Shown: in pieces, positions 1-11,908 of the stretch
How positions within the stretch are numbered: position 1 is the first letter of the stretch
Layout of the letters: the number at the start of each line of letters is the position of its first letter
Translations under genes and position numbers: made by a program
The notes under the pieces: generated by a model
Told to the model about the DNA's origin: nothing
Seen by the model: the letters and a program-made list of their open reading frames with translations, nothing else
Database searches by the model: none
Assembly: GCF_958295425.1 (NCBI RefSeq)
Contig: NC_081154.1
Location: 6,972,666-7,036,665 of the forward strand
DNA length: 64,000 bases
Reading direction: 5' to 3'
Origin: Solea solea
Lineage: Eukaryota; Chordata; Actinopteri; Pleuronectiformes; Soleidae

Positions 1-251
1 CAGGTTCGCTGAGGGCTAATTTTCCCATCTGAGGCTGCAAAAGGGAGAACTGCATGTCTCCAGAAATCTGAAAGAATCTTAAGTCTTTTCTTTATTATTA
101 TTTATCTATTCCTAGTGCTGTGCCCGACGCACTCTGAGACAACAACAGTAATTGTTTCAAATTGAGTTATGTCCATGCTTAAGGTGTCCCTATCCTCAGC
201 TGAGGAGGCTCCTGCAGAAACCGCATCACAGTGGGATCTGTGGTTTGCTAA

Positions 252-287
252 GTGTGTGTGTGTGTGTGTGTGTTAGAGAGAGAGAGA
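252..287. repeat. (GT)n followed by (AG)n microsatellite
   Basis: About 11 uninterrupted GT units run directly into about six AG units. Compound dinucleotide repeats of this kind are common in fish genomes and are often length-polymorphic. Confidence 0.95.
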
Positions 288-1609
288 AAATGTACCAGCC
301 CACAACAATTTAAACATTTTCACTTTACCGAGCGAATTTCCTTTTCGTAATCATTGCAACTCTAGTCAGAGGTCACTCCGACTGTGACACTTGCCCGCCA
401 AAGTGTGGTCAGTTCATCCTCGAGGCCAAGAGAGATGCAATAATGTTTCCTCAATCCATTTCTCAAATACTGCGATTCCTGAGATATTGTGTCAACAAAA
501 AAATGTGACAGACTTGAGACCTTAGTGACCTTGAACTCCGACATCTGCAGAATCTGCCAAAATCGAATCAATCCATCCCTGTGTCCGGGCGCCATGGCGA
601 TCAAAATTCGGTAAGTTTAACAAAATTCACAAACTCTAGACCAAACTCGCCATGTTTTCCTCGACCAAACTGCTTTTTGCAGACATATACCAAAGAGAGA
701 GGGAAGCAGGGGTTCTTAACCTAATAAGATATTGATTTGAGAGGCACACACCTCATCAGGGTATCCGGCTGACACTGAGCAGCCAAATGGGTAGCCATTC
801 ATTACACTGATAGAGAGATATATGGACAAGGGGAAAACAGTAATAAAGATATGGAGATAAAAATCAACTGTTAATCATAAAACAAGTGTGAATGAGGTAC
901 AGAAAAAGAAACTTGAAAGGGTTAAAATATAATAGTTACAGAACAAGTACGAGATCTGAGGGGGAAAGAAAATGGACAACAAAGTGGTATTGTGAAGGTG
1001 TTTTGAGTGCAGTTTGAAGGAGAAGTTATTTTAAAGTCAGTCGGTGTTGGCCTGGAGCAGAGTGCTGGATTCAAAAGGAATGGTTATGAGTCAGGCAGAA
1101 GCTGTAGTAGAGATCAATATCATCCCAGCATTACAGAGCATACACTGACTCACACTGGGCTTACTGGGCTCATACTAACAGGCACGGTGTATATACAGCT
1201 TGTTTTTTTCATCTGTCCTTGAGAAGCACTTTTACCTCTTTTATGGTGAGCAGTGGGGTTCAGTGATATCTGCCAGTGCAGGATCTGCTCAACCCAGTCC
1301 AGCAGAGCTTTCACCAAACTCTACAGAATCAATCACCATAAATTGTGCCCCTTCATTCATTACAAGTGGGCCTCATTCAGTGGATTTTATTTCCAAGTGT
1401 TGAATTTCATTCATGGACAGAGGTTTTGGAGTCTTGTAAGTTCTGTGTGCCAAAGTGGACTACAGTACATCGCTGATTGTCCCTTTAGTCACCTTTTAAA
1501 AAAAGAATCCTCCTCGATTATGGTTTGTTTGACTCAAACAGATACAGAACATTTGAATTCCTAATACATCACGGCGGATGTTACCGTTTCAGCAAGATCA
1601 CATTCCCCC

Positions 1610-1633
1610 CCACACACACACACACACACACAC
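1610..1633. repeat. (CA)12 microsatellite
   Basis: A perfect CA tract directly after a run of C residues. Confidence 0.95.
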
Positions 1634-2404
1634 TGTTAATTGATCCGAACGTTAACTAAAGCTTTTGACCTATATCTACACAAGTTTTATACATTAAACG
1701 ACTGCTAAGCGTGAGGCTGATTGCATAACTGCGCGCATGAATGAACAAGATGTTCTTAAAAAAAAAGTGCTTAGTGAGTATAACTTGTAAGGCACTTGTA
1801 ATTAATTTCCTCTCAAACGGTCTTTGTCTGTTCATGTGGTTCGACTTCATTGAACAGTATTTGGTTCCGTGCAACAAATGAGACAACAGTGTTGTGAGTG
1901 TATGAGCAGATGCCTACTGAAATGAGCAGTATTGTCTAAAACATAGCTCAGTGATGCCTCCTAAAATTCTGTAGTTTACTGTTCACTCTTTAGTAACTAC
2001 ACCTGACTTTAGTAAGTTAGTCTTTGTCTTGCAAACGTGTTTTCCCTGAATGCAGAAACGCACAGAAATGTTCTGCTACTTTATCGAAATGTCTTAAAAG
2101 GTGAGAAGATGAAGAGGAGAAGAAGAGAATGAAAAAGCAGACTCCTGTTACGAGGCTGCAGGTACCACTGATGGAGAGGAAGAGGGAGAGAGAGAACACA
2201 AGTGTACATTATGATGTTACACTGCGATTCACATAGAGAAATGTTGCTTCTTGACACGACTGTCCGACAACTTGTTTGATACCAGAGCGTTTACAAAGGA
2301 CGACAGAACCCTTCCAGCAGACATGGGCTCACAGCCACGCTTTAGTTGGGACTTAAGCATGTGAAATTTCACTTCTGATCCATGTCAATCTCAATGCTGT
2401 ACTT

Positions 2405-2690
2405 TTTGCACACTTTGATTTGTATTTATATTCTATTTCCGTTCTGATTGGCCTTTGCACTGACTTCACAGTAGCTCTCATATCGCCTCCGTTTACTTCC
2501 CATTGCAACTTGCACTTGTGTAAATACAGTTGTGTTATGTTTATTTATGGTTCTTATATTTATATTTTTTTGACTCTTCCAAAAATCCATCTTCTGTTTG
2601 TCTCTAATAAATGTGCACAACTGCTCTACGTGCCTTAAATTGCCCCTCAGGGACAAATAAAGTGATTTGAATTTGAATTCTCTGCCTTTT
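2405..2690 (+). mobile_element. 3' tail of a truncated LINE-type retrotransposon
   Basis: The stretch ends with TTGCCCCTCAGGGACAAATA, then AAGTG and a short tandem TTTGAA/TTTGAA tail. This is the arrangement I know from 3' untranslated ends of teleost non-LTR retrotransposons (Rex1/L2-like clades), where a CCCCT(C/A)GGG segment precedes AATAAAGT and a small terminal repeat. Upstream sequence is AT-rich with TTTGCAC motifs as in such tails. No reverse transcriptase reading frame remains, so this is a dead 5'-truncated copy. The left boundary is approximate and the clade is not certain. Confidence 0.6.
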
Positions 2691-3631
2691 TGATGAATGT
2701 TTTTGCTACTTTAGTCCCCACTAAAGCAAATAAGCCAGTGCGTGTGTGTGTGTAAACCTAATTTTTAAACCCATATCAAACTGTTTTATTTATTCAAATT
2801 TGGCAAGGTGGTTAGTTGCACCTTTTCCTGTAGGGGTGACAAAGTCAGAAGAGATGTTTTTATCATTTTACAGGCACTAGAAAAATAAGTAAAACCAGGA
2901 TCAGTGGAATTCAGTTATCTGGAAAAGGTTCTCCTTAGTCTAAATCCATCCATTGAGTGAAATGCGCTCACCACAGGAGACGATTGCAGGTCTTTAAGTT
3001 AAGACACACTTCTGAGCGAGTACCTGCCCCACTCATTCATCATTTGACATAAACTTGGACGCATCCGCAATCGCACACAAACACACCCACACCCACACCC
3101 ACCACCAACACAGTCCCGTCAGCATGTAGGGCCATAAAAAGGATACTTAGAGTACAGTTTGTTCCCTCAGAAATGCAACAGAAGCAAACAGCACTGCACC
3201 AACCAAGCATTTTCTCATTGCTTTATGATCCATTTTCACTATCCAGTGAAACAGATTACCACATTAGTGATCTCTGTTGTATTTTCACACTGCTTAAATG
3301 TGCTATGTGTTTTTTGCTGCAATTAGCTGTGTTTAGGTATTGTTCCTGGGAGTGTGCTTGCATTTGCCTATATGACTTCTTAAGTGGGCTTGCAGTGGAA
3401 ATACATTTTAGCACACTGACATGTAATAGTTATAATGAACAAACAAACAAAAACTTTTGATGAGAAAGACTAAATTAGTAAAGTTTCAGGGTTTTTTTTT
3501 TTTTCTGGGTGGAAACAGCTGCCGTTTGTTTACATACAGATCAGTGGGCGATAAAAAAAATATATGAAGTATGAATAATGCTTTGTGCAAATATGAAATG
3601 ATATGGCCACACCTTAAAGATAATTATATAT
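2691..3631. other. gene-free stretch
   Basis: AT-rich unique sequence with a short CACCC-rich patch near 3083-3115 and a T run near 3492-3504. No gene or recognised repeat family. Confidence 0.55.
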
Positions 3632-4030
3632 GGCCCTTTTCCATTATGGGCCCAGCTCTCCTCGCCTTGCCACGGCGCGGTTTAGGTTGCATATCCACTG
3701 CAAGAAAAGTACCTACTCAACGTGGGCTGCAAGGCTGCGTGAAACTGTGGTGACTTCGTTTTACACACACACACATAAACAAGTGACTAGTGACTTGTAA
3801 AGCAGTTGTTTGTTGTTTGTATTTGTTCAGTACTTCCTACATGACCCAAGCACAGACTCTGTCTGACACAGTCACAGGACTGAAATACAGCGGCAGGGTT
3901 TGTGATGCCGGTAAATTTTGGCTAATTATTTTAATCTGATGCACAGGTACACAAAGACCAGGTACTATGCCAGTGGATACGCAACTTAACCGTGCCGTGG
4001 CGAGGCGAGTAGAGCTGGTGGAAACACGCC
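3632..4030. mobile_element. non-autonomous TIR element, copy 1
   Basis: The ends form imperfect terminal inverted repeats of about 40 bp. The left end starts GGCCCTTTTCCA and continues CCAGCTCTCCTCGCC. The reverse complement of the right end starts GGCGTGTTTCCA and continues CCAGCTCTACTCGCC. The interior shares ACTAGTGACTTGTAAAGCAG and further blocks (TTCAGTACTT, CATGACC) with the element at 55247-55519, so both belong to one family. There is no coding capacity. I suspect a hAT-like MITE but cannot show a clean target duplication. A 42-bp internal segment (3915-3956) is absent from the other copy. Confidence 0.7.
3915..3956 (+). repeat. 42-bp segment repeated in inverted orientation at 7127
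   Basis: The reverse complement of 7127-7168 matches this segment at 40 of 42 positions by eye. The core is GGCTAATTATTTTAAT followed by ATGCACAGGTACACAAAG. It sits inside TIR element copy 1 but not in copy 2, so it is either a secondary insertion or an element-specific segment that also landed elsewhere. Confidence 0.75.
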
Positions 4031-4382
4031 TATAGACTACTGAGACAATACAGAAAATGATCCGTTGCCTTGTATAAAAATCAAATAAAATGACCGAATA
4101 TTGAGATCCAGCAAATTGAAGATGAGGTGAATACATTTTAAAACCAGTAAATGTGTTGAATGTCATGAACTGGATCCAGATTAAATGTAAAAGTAATTAA
4201 ATGTTGTATTTTTTTATAGCAAAACCACTGTTCCTACATGATCGTGTGAGGAAAGCCTGCCGCCTTGTGTCTTGCTCCTATAGCTGCCTTAATCTATCCT
4301 TCCTCCCACTCTTGCCTCTTTAATTGCATCCTCCCTCCCTGAAGATGCAAAAAGATTTCAAATGACAAACCACCACAATGGC

Positions 4383-4434
4383 TGTCTCTCTCTCCCTCTC
4401 TCCCTCTCGCTCCCTCCCTCCCTCTCTCTCTCTC
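4383..4434. repeat. CT/CCCT-rich polypyrimidine tract
   Basis: Continuous pyrimidines made of CT and CCCT units with one isolated G, so a homopurine-homopyrimidine tract. Confidence 0.9.
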
Positions 4435-4649
4435 GTGACCCCTTCAGAAGACCCAGAAGAGACCATTGATTTCAGTGGGTCTTTGCTCTTTTCTCCTCCT
4501 CCCACTCTCAAAGCAAGCAGAGAATCATTGGCTGATCTATTATTGCCACTCCATATCTTAGTGACTCCACTATCGAGTGTGTGCTGATTGGTTGAAGTGG
4601 TAGAGTCATGGAGAGCAGAAGGGAGTGATAAAGGCCAGTGTCAATCAAT

Positions 4650-4687
4650 GGGGGGGTGGGGGGTGGGGGGGGGGGGGGGGGGGGGGG
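4650..4687 (+). repeat. long interrupted G tract
   Basis: Thirty-eight bases, all G except T at 4657 and 4664, giving runs of 7, 6 and 23 G. Such a tract can fold as a G-quadruplex on the + strand. Its true length is likely uncertain because homopolymers this long are hard to sequence. Confidence 0.9.
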
Positions 4688-6200
4688 TTGCTGAACGACC
4701 AGAGCCAAGAAGCAGTGCTGTGAGAATTCAGTAATAATATCGGAGGGTGTGACATTAAAACATATCTGAGTGAAGAACAGTAGTTGATATTGTGCATTTT
4801 AATGCGTCCCTATGTGCTTGAATACACCAAAATGCAAACAGAATTTGAATAAGAATATACATAGAGGTGCTGGTAAGAAATGGGCATTATTCTGGGCCCA
4901 TCAGTACCTTCAGTGGGCCCAAGATTGAAGAGGATTTGGTTTGAAATGGATTTTGGCAGCTCTGTCTCGTGGTTTGAGCAGTATAGGAGAGAGATTTCTT
5001 GCCCAGCATCAACACTCCCCGGATTACTCATCCCAAAGCACTGCTTCGACTGTTTTTGACAGATTTCAATCATCTGTTTCCTGTAGCCTTCACACCTAAA
5101 CTTCATTTCCTCTCAACCTTGAGTATGAGTCACCCCATCTCACTGGTGTATGAGGTTTGACACCAAACATCAATATTTTAGGAGAATTGCAGTAAACACT
5201 AAAGAGACAGCAGTTCCATCAGTGCTGGGAGTGGAAGCCCGAACGCCTTTTTAAAGAGGATCAGACAGTCGGTGAGTCGTCCCCCTTTAAGATCGCGTTC
5301 AGTCAGTGGACATGGAGATTGTTTTTGTGTGTTTTTTTCATAAATGATAAACTCGGGGAGAATGAATGCATCACCTTTAGTGTGCATGATTTCTGTTGTG
5401 CATCTCGAGTGGACACAAACAAACAAAAACTTTTGGAGCAACTTGTTGGATAACTTTTTTCACCCGGTGTGTGATATTTCTAAGGATTATTTAAGAGAAA
5501 ATTAAAGTACGACCCATAATTATGTTTCTGTAGGTGAACTTTCACTTTACTTTACGTGTCGAGGTGGAAGCGACATCATGCAAATGAAGAAGAGTGACAT
5601 CCTTTCTGGTATGCCAAGGCTACCGGTGCACTTGGGAAAAAAAAAAAAAAAACGAGGGGTGAGGTGGAGTTTCACGTGCTGGAAGAATATAAATGTGAGA
5701 GTAACGACCACACAACGCTGATTCAATTACTTTTGAAAGCCATTCTCCCTGACGGCAGGAAATACTACATTCTAAACATCTTCAGATATATCATAGATGG
5801 AGGGAAAGAAAGGCTGCAATACAGTAACTTCATAGGTTAATACTTAAAAATCTTAACTCCCACCACCGAGGGTGCGGGCATGTCTGCAGAGCACGCGAGG
5901 ACAGATAAATACCGAAGTTGATATATGCATACAAATGCAGACACAAACGCTGTTACACACAAGCACGGAATTACACCGATCCTGCCTTTCTTAAGGGGCC
6001 CGGTGCCACGAGAACAATAGTTTTGCCCTACAGAATGCTTGTATGAAATATAACCCCATTCCCCAGCCAGGAACCTGTGGTTTTGTGATAAATCACTCTC
6101 CGAGCTGCTATATACAAGAGGAAAACATGCATAACCACGACCTGGGCATAGGGACACAACTCTGCTGCTCAGTGGCTCTCTCAGGATTGAGAGGAAAAAA

Positions 6201-6222
6201 CAACAACAACAACAACAACAAC
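6201..6222. repeat. (CAA)n microsatellite
   Basis: About seven uninterrupted CAA units following an A run. The Asn- and Cys-rich peptides translated here are an artefact of the repeat. Confidence 0.9.
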
Positions 6223-7013
6223 AGCATTGTAAATGAAAGTGGTGTATTCTGATCATCAGATCAATGTTTCATCCAACTTCATTTGAAGGAGCAGCTTAAT
6301 CTTCACAGGCTATAGTGGAGTCATTGGTGAGCAGTTTAACTTTTAGTACAATCTGCTCTCCTCCTTTCCAACGGTGAGCTGTCCGACAGGTCCTTAACAA
6401 GAGGTCCAAGCCTCAATCTTAATCCTAATTCTTGTGTGTGTTGACTATTTAAGTGGCATCCAGTCGTGATGTCACCCATATAAATGTGAATCCCAGTTTT
6501 GAGCCTTGAAATTCTGAGTTTTGAGCATGCGTTGAGGTTTTGCAACTGAAAATTCCTGTCAATCAAACTGGTGTTCACTCATATGAGAATCATCTACATG
6601 GGAAGATAATCTGAAAACAAGTGATTGAGATTAACTATTTGGGACAATATTTACTGAGGTTACAAATCAAGCTCATTTTCACATACATTTCCTTTCTTTT
6701 TGCAACTAGTGGTGTCGCCCCCTGGTGGTTTTTCAATATATTCTCCCTGATTGGCCTCACCAAGCAAACTGAAAGTCACACGAGAACATACGGTCGACGA
6801 ATGAGACAAGAACTGAGGAGCAGAGAGGTGAACAACCATATCACAACCATTTTGTTTTGTTACAGCGACGCAATCTGTGCCGATCTGTGGATATAACTAA
6901 TAATTGTTAATGGTGAATTGTCAGGCCTTACATTGACAAGAATAAATATGACACTGTTCCTATGATAACATTCCTATGATAACTCACTTGTGTTGTGTCT
7001 TACTCATCAAAGT

Positions 7014-7025
<12 letters not shown>

Positions 7026-7054
<29 letters not shown>
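7026..7054. repeat. (TA)n microsatellite after an A run
   Basis: About fourteen TA units preceded by eleven A residues and followed by a short ACACACAC patch. Confidence 0.95.
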
Positions 7055-7057
<3 letters not shown>

Positions 7058-7126
7058 AGATACACACACACATATAGGGGAATTCTGTTAAGTAAGATGT
7101 GCCTAAAGGGTTTTATTCTTACATGC

Positions 7127-7168
7127 CTTTGTGTACCTGTGCATCCAATTAAAATAATTAGCCAAAAT
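7127..7168 (-). repeat. second copy of the 42-bp segment, inverted
   Basis: Matches 3915-3956 in reverse complement with two differences by eye. Translations of both places share the peptide VPVH.IKIISQN. I read this as chance translation of a repeat, not as a protein domain. No longer homology to the 3.6 kb element is visible around it. Confidence 0.7.
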
Positions 7169-8639
7169 AAAACAATTACACAATGTTCTCCTCCTCCTGT
7201 ATTAGTGAAGTTCTCTTCTCTCCAGGCTGTTATCTGTTTAAGGAGCTGTCCCTTCAAACGCCCGCTCTGTTATCCTCAGTGGTCAAGCCAACATGGCAAA
7301 CAAAGAGGTGCTGTGGGGAAAAGTTAGAGAGCAACAGCGGTTTGATAGAGACAAATTATAAATTGAATTTCTATCCTCGAGAGGTTGATGTTTTCATTAA
7401 TTTGTTCTCAGTGCAAACACTCCTTCCTTAAATCCCCCTTTGTGTCCCTCTTTTTATTGTTTGAAAACTTTAATACCGGAGCCATATTAATTAATGGATG
7501 CTCTCTCAGCAGTGTGTATCCAGGAGGAAAGAAAGGAAATGCAGGACATCAGGGATCTATTTGTCGAGAACAATTTAAGTCTCCGGGCGGCCATTTAAGA
7601 TACTGTCACAACACTGGCTGCCTTCTTCTTCTTTTTTTCTGTCTCTCTTCTCTTTGCCTTTTTTTCTTGCTGTACTTATCATGTTTTGTCCTGTTGGCCT
7701 TTATACTGTGACAAGACTACAGGACCCTTCCCAATCTTAAGGTTCCATGTACTATCTACTGGAAGAAAACAGCTCATGCTGCTTGTTTTAATTCACTTCA
7801 CTTGATTGTTTTTCATGGTGTGGAGCTGAGTTTAAGCCCTGCCTCCATTGTGAACTGTATTACATGGAATACGACGATTAAAGGAGACAAAGGTGTAACC
7901 GGACATCACATAAACTGAGGAGGAGAGAGCAGTGAGAGTGAAGATGTCGTTAAGTCACTATAGTGGAAATGGTGTGGACAAAGAGATATGACTGATTAGG
8001 CGAAACGAGTGTATGCACAGCAGATTACTTGCCGCATTAGGTATTAAAGAAATGTCAAAATGAACTTTTAAAACACTTGAAATGACCGGGAGGACACGCG
8101 ACACAAACACCAGTGAAAACACACACACATGCAATCGATCCTGCAGCCTTTAGTTCCCTCTCTGGGTTTTTTATGGAGGTAAATTCCGGGGGAAAGAAGA
8201 AAAAACAAAAAAAAACACAACCCACTACAGCTTCATCCCTTCAGCCAGTCATTTATACATCCCTCCTTATTTCACCGTTTCCCCTATATGACCATATGGA
8301 CTTCCTCAGTTGTGTTTCCTCAGCAGAAAACCATCCCCGTATCCAACAAAGGGCCTTAAAAAAGGACATTACATTTGCCAGCACTTGGACTCTGTGGTTT
8401 CTTTTTTAACAATACAAGCAGTCTTGGCTCAATACTTATCCTTAAATATTCCAGATATGTATAATAAAATTTGAGGTTATTATATCTGGCCAAATCTGAT
8501 CTTTAAAGCCAGTGTTGCTGTCGAGTGGAGTCAACATGTCGTACACCTCCCTCACTTTGTCTCCTTCCTCCCCCCCCTTTGTCTGACCATTTTCACCCCC
8601 CCGCATGTCACCTCCCCTCTGTGCCCCTCCCACCCACTC
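7169..8639. other. gene-free stretch
   Basis: Mixed unique sequence with T-rich and CT-rich patches (7620-7670, 8560-8640). No exon, RNA or transposon recognised. Confidence 0.55.
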
Positions 8640-8830
8640 GTCCCCTTGCGAGCTCCATTTAATTGCATGTCATAATGAAATCTCATTGGATCGGGAACAA
8701 TCCAGTGCTGCCTAATCAACTTAACAAAGTCCTCCTTTGATTTTCAATTATCTCTCCTCTAGGCTCTAGCTAGCTTTATTTTATGGCCTTATTTAATGCA
8801 TCCATTGGCCCGCGATCATCCCCTACACAG
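8640..8830. promoter_or_regulatory. candidate conserved non-coding element
   Basis: Repeat-free unique block with the texture of vertebrate developmental enhancers. Motifs include TTAATTGCATGTCATAATG (homeodomain/POU-like), CCTAATCAAC, TTCAATTATC and CTAGCTAGC. There is no open frame. Conservation cannot be tested here, so this is an inference from motif density only. Confidence 0.35.
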
Positions 8831-9384
8831 ACGAGAGCGTGGATGGGTGGATCACACACACCTAATCGTTACACATCTACGAGCTCAGCCATGCTGGCGT
8901 GAACATTTGCAGATAATCGGGGCGTGTTTTCTCCCGTTATACCAGATAAGTCATTCAATTTAAATAATGCCAGGTTAAAACATTTACTTTTGGGATCTAG
9001 GAGTTGGCGTAAAAAAAAGCACCTGTACAAAATGACAAGAGGAATGTGTATGTAACTACAAAAATAATACACAACAGCTCACACTGGATTACTTCGCCTT
9101 TAAAACCATGTGCTGAAACAGAAACTAAAGAGTTTTTCTTCTCAAAGGTTAGTCAGTCTGGTCATTTAAGACAATGGATATGGGTTTGACACCATACACA
9201 TTAGTGATGATGAACTAGCCATAAAAATATTTCGGTACATCTACCAGAAACCAAACCTATCAAAAACACAACATACTGAAAAAAAAAAAAGTTGAATTAG
9301 CCATCAAAACTATCACATATTATCAGTGTTATTAAATATAAAATAATGAAGTCAAATAAAACATTAGTATAATGTAATGTTTAA
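8831..9384. other. gene-free stretch
   Basis: AT-rich unique sequence with an A run near 9279-9290. Nothing recognised. Confidence 0.55.
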
Positions 9385-9585
9385 CCTGTACATAGTGGAG
9401 CTATATAGTTGTTCATCTTGTTTTTATATTGTCTGTCTTTGCACATATTTAATACTAATATTTCTTTAACCTTTTATCCAATTTTCTTCTATTTGTACCT
9501 TGTTATGATTTTTAACACTGCAATGTTCGCCTGTGTGGGAGAATAAAGGAACATCTTATCTTATTTTGTCTCATTTCATTTCCCT
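9385..9585 (+). mobile_element. 3' tail of a second LINE-type retrotransposon
   Basis: The segment ends AATAAAGGAACATCTTATC and then decays through TTATTTTGTC and TCATTTCATTT, a pentamer-like tail. This resembles the AATAAAG-plus-short-repeat 3' ends of teleost non-LTR elements. Upstream are TTTGCACATATTTA and an ACACTGCAATG block, both usual in such 3' untranslated ends. No open reading frame is left. It is a different subfamily from the copy at 2405-2690. The left boundary is approximate. Confidence 0.6.
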
Positions 9586-10453
9586 TTTTTGAAAAATAAT
9601 TTAAAGTTTTACGAATAGCTTATGGTTTCAGTTTTATTGAATTGAGTATACTCCTTGTACCCCATGTACAAGTTACTGCTACTACTTTTGGAGTAATCCA
9701 GGGTCAAAGTTCACTTTTTTACTTCTATCTTTAACACAATTTTATTAGATTCAGTCTTCGGCACAAGACCATTACACTAATTATCAGAGTGTTTTTCTGA
9801 GGATTTCCTTGCTGCTAAAACTGATTCTGTACAAATTCACCAATTTTCGTTGACACAAGGCTTTTAGTTGAGTCATAAGTCTGAGACTGAGCGTCTGGAT
9901 ACTCTCTCTTATGGCCATGTAGGGACTAAATCAGCATGATATTCCAACTTTCTTCATGCATGTATAGGTTACAACGTATGTTTTGTTGTTGCCGCATATA
10001 ACTCGAATATTTACCATTGTCAGGTGCTTTTGGACGTTACTGCCGTGGATGTTTGTCACAGCCATCGTTGTGTCACTGTCGCTCCAACCATGGACGCGCA
10101 GTAATGGGACACGCGACTGATAATCACCTGAAAATGACCGTGTAGCCAACACGTGGAGACATGGGTAATATGTTAGGTCAGAGTCAGACCAGAGCTGGAA
10201 GCCGTCCATGTGTTATGACCATATTGAAAGGCCCTTAGTCTGTGTGTTTCACTCAACAGCCAGGAAGATGCATGACTTTTATTAGCCCCTGACAATAACT
10301 GTCAGCCAGCATTTCATATTCAAAGTAATGTGTATAATTACAGTTTTACGACCAGGCTCTGAATACATTTAGACAGCAATTTTATTTCTGAATGTGATGC
10401 TGTTCCACAGATTATCAATAGTTAATGTTCTCTCTGTCTTCCTCTGGATAGCC

Positions 10454-10488
10454 AGAGAGAGAAAGAGAGAGAGAGAAAGAAAGAAAAG
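10454..10488. repeat. GA-rich microsatellite
   Basis: AGAG units interrupted by AAAG; homopurine. Confidence 0.85.
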
Positions 10489-11231
10489 CAAGAGCATGTG
10501 AAGGCAGACACGAGTAGCACGAGGCATTAGCCCAAGAGGAGATGTTTGTTTATTGTCTTTATGGCGGATCAGCTCGTACTTCATTATTGTACCCACACAA
10601 GTTGGCATAACTTACACACAGAATTCCAGCCTAACCAGGTGTGACTTTCCACCGTGTCAAACCAGACTTGGATCATTTTAGAGCCAGTGTTGTTCATAAA
10701 TGGTGAATCAGTGTATTTACTATATTCTGTAACACGCTGTGCCCTCTTTATACAGCAGGATTTATTATTAAAAGGTAGACTCTGTGTTGTGTTGCTGCAG
10801 TTAACCCCCACATCTACTCTGCTGTTGAGCCAAACGCACGTGGTTTCATTTACAGCCGATGACGCTCCGTTATAATTGCACCATTTCATCCTGGTCGGGT
10901 TCAGTTTCCAGCTGTTTGAGGAGAAAATTAACCTTTCAAAAAATGGTGTTGGCGTTTGTCTTTTCAGGGGTTCGTCCACAGCAATAAAAGCCAGAATATC
11001 ATCAGTCTCACTTATTCATGGTGATTAATTTGGAGGGCGTGATAAACTGAGGTTTGCTGAGGTAAATAATGAGCAGAGACCTCAGACCTTTTCTACCTGT
11101 TGATGTCAGCGGCTGCGCGTGAGCTTTGGCATTCGCTGAGCTCGGGGTTTTTTTCGACGACTGGAAAATGCAAGATCAGTCATTCTGTGTCTGTCATGGT
11201 TGGCAGAGAGGCAGCTGTCTACACACATGTG

Positions 11232-11258
11232 CACACACACACACACACACACACACAC
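11232..11258. repeat. (CA)n microsatellite
   Basis: About thirteen perfect CA units. The His-Thr repeats in overlapping frames come from this tract. Confidence 0.95.
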
Positions 11259-11881
11259 GCAGAGTCATCATGCATACAGGGCTTGGCTTCGTGGGCCTCA
11301 TCACAGTCCTCCTTGCATCTGCTCCAGCTTGTCTCCATCCTTTATTTACATGCTTAGGGAAGCAAAATGTCATTTCTACAATGGGCCAGTGGAGCAAACG
11401 CTGTTTAAGATATTCACACTCCTCTTCTTTTACATTTCACCCATTATTTTTTTCTTTTTTTTTTTAATGCATGTAGATTTGCTTTCTGCTTGACTAAGGA
11501 GGGAAACACAACAGCAAACAAATGGATTTTTACCCTTGCTGTCTCTCTCTCTCTCTCTCTGTGCCGTCTCCTCATTTACCTTTCATCCTAAATTTGAATA
11601 ATGCTGGGGTTAATAACAGCAGGATGTGAGCTCTCTTCTCAACCCCATGTGTGTGCATGTGTGTGTAAATACAAGGGGAACCTCTCATTTCTCATTCATC
11701 ATGGCCATGACAGCTCTTCCAAGCAGAGCCCGACCTCCTCACATCAGCAGTGGGAGACGGTGTCTTTCAGTCATTCTGAACTACACTCAAACAGACACAC
11801 ATGCACAACCACAGTGCTTTGATCTAATTACAAACTTGACCTTTAGTTGAAATGATTGCTGGTATAACCGTTCATCCACTG

Positions 11882-11908
11882 ACACACACACACACACACA
11901 CACACACC
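11882..11908. repeat. (AC)n microsatellite
   Basis: About thirteen AC units, followed by a looser CACACAAATACACACA stretch. Confidence 0.95.

Larger units (their letters stand above)
1..2390. other. gene-free stretch, left edge
   Basis: No coding exon, RNA gene or well-preserved transposon recognised. Open frames here are short (up to about 100 codons) and have no recognisable domains. It contains only two microsatellites (252-287 and 1610-1633) and otherwise unique AT-rich sequence. Confidence 0.6.
4031..7126. other. gene-free stretch with simple repeats
   Basis: No coding exon or recognised transposon. It holds a CT-rich tract (4383-4434), a long G tract (4650-4687), an A run (5637-5652), a CAA repeat (6201-6222) and a TA repeat (7026-7054). 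Open frames up to 139 codons here run through the CAA repeat and show no domain. Confidence 0.55.

Noticed and set aside
706..722. CAGGGGTTCTTAACCT, resembling a hAT terminus
   Set aside because: No matching inverted end or target duplication located nearby; one short motif is not enough.
5837..6256. 139-codon minus-strand frame with a Cys run and possible signal-like segment
   Set aside because: The Cys run is the CAA repeat read on the other strand; the rest has no domain.
3837..7327. Two frames sharing the peptide VPVH.IKIISQN
   Set aside because: The match is explained by the 42-bp inverted DNA repeat; there is no wider protein similarity.
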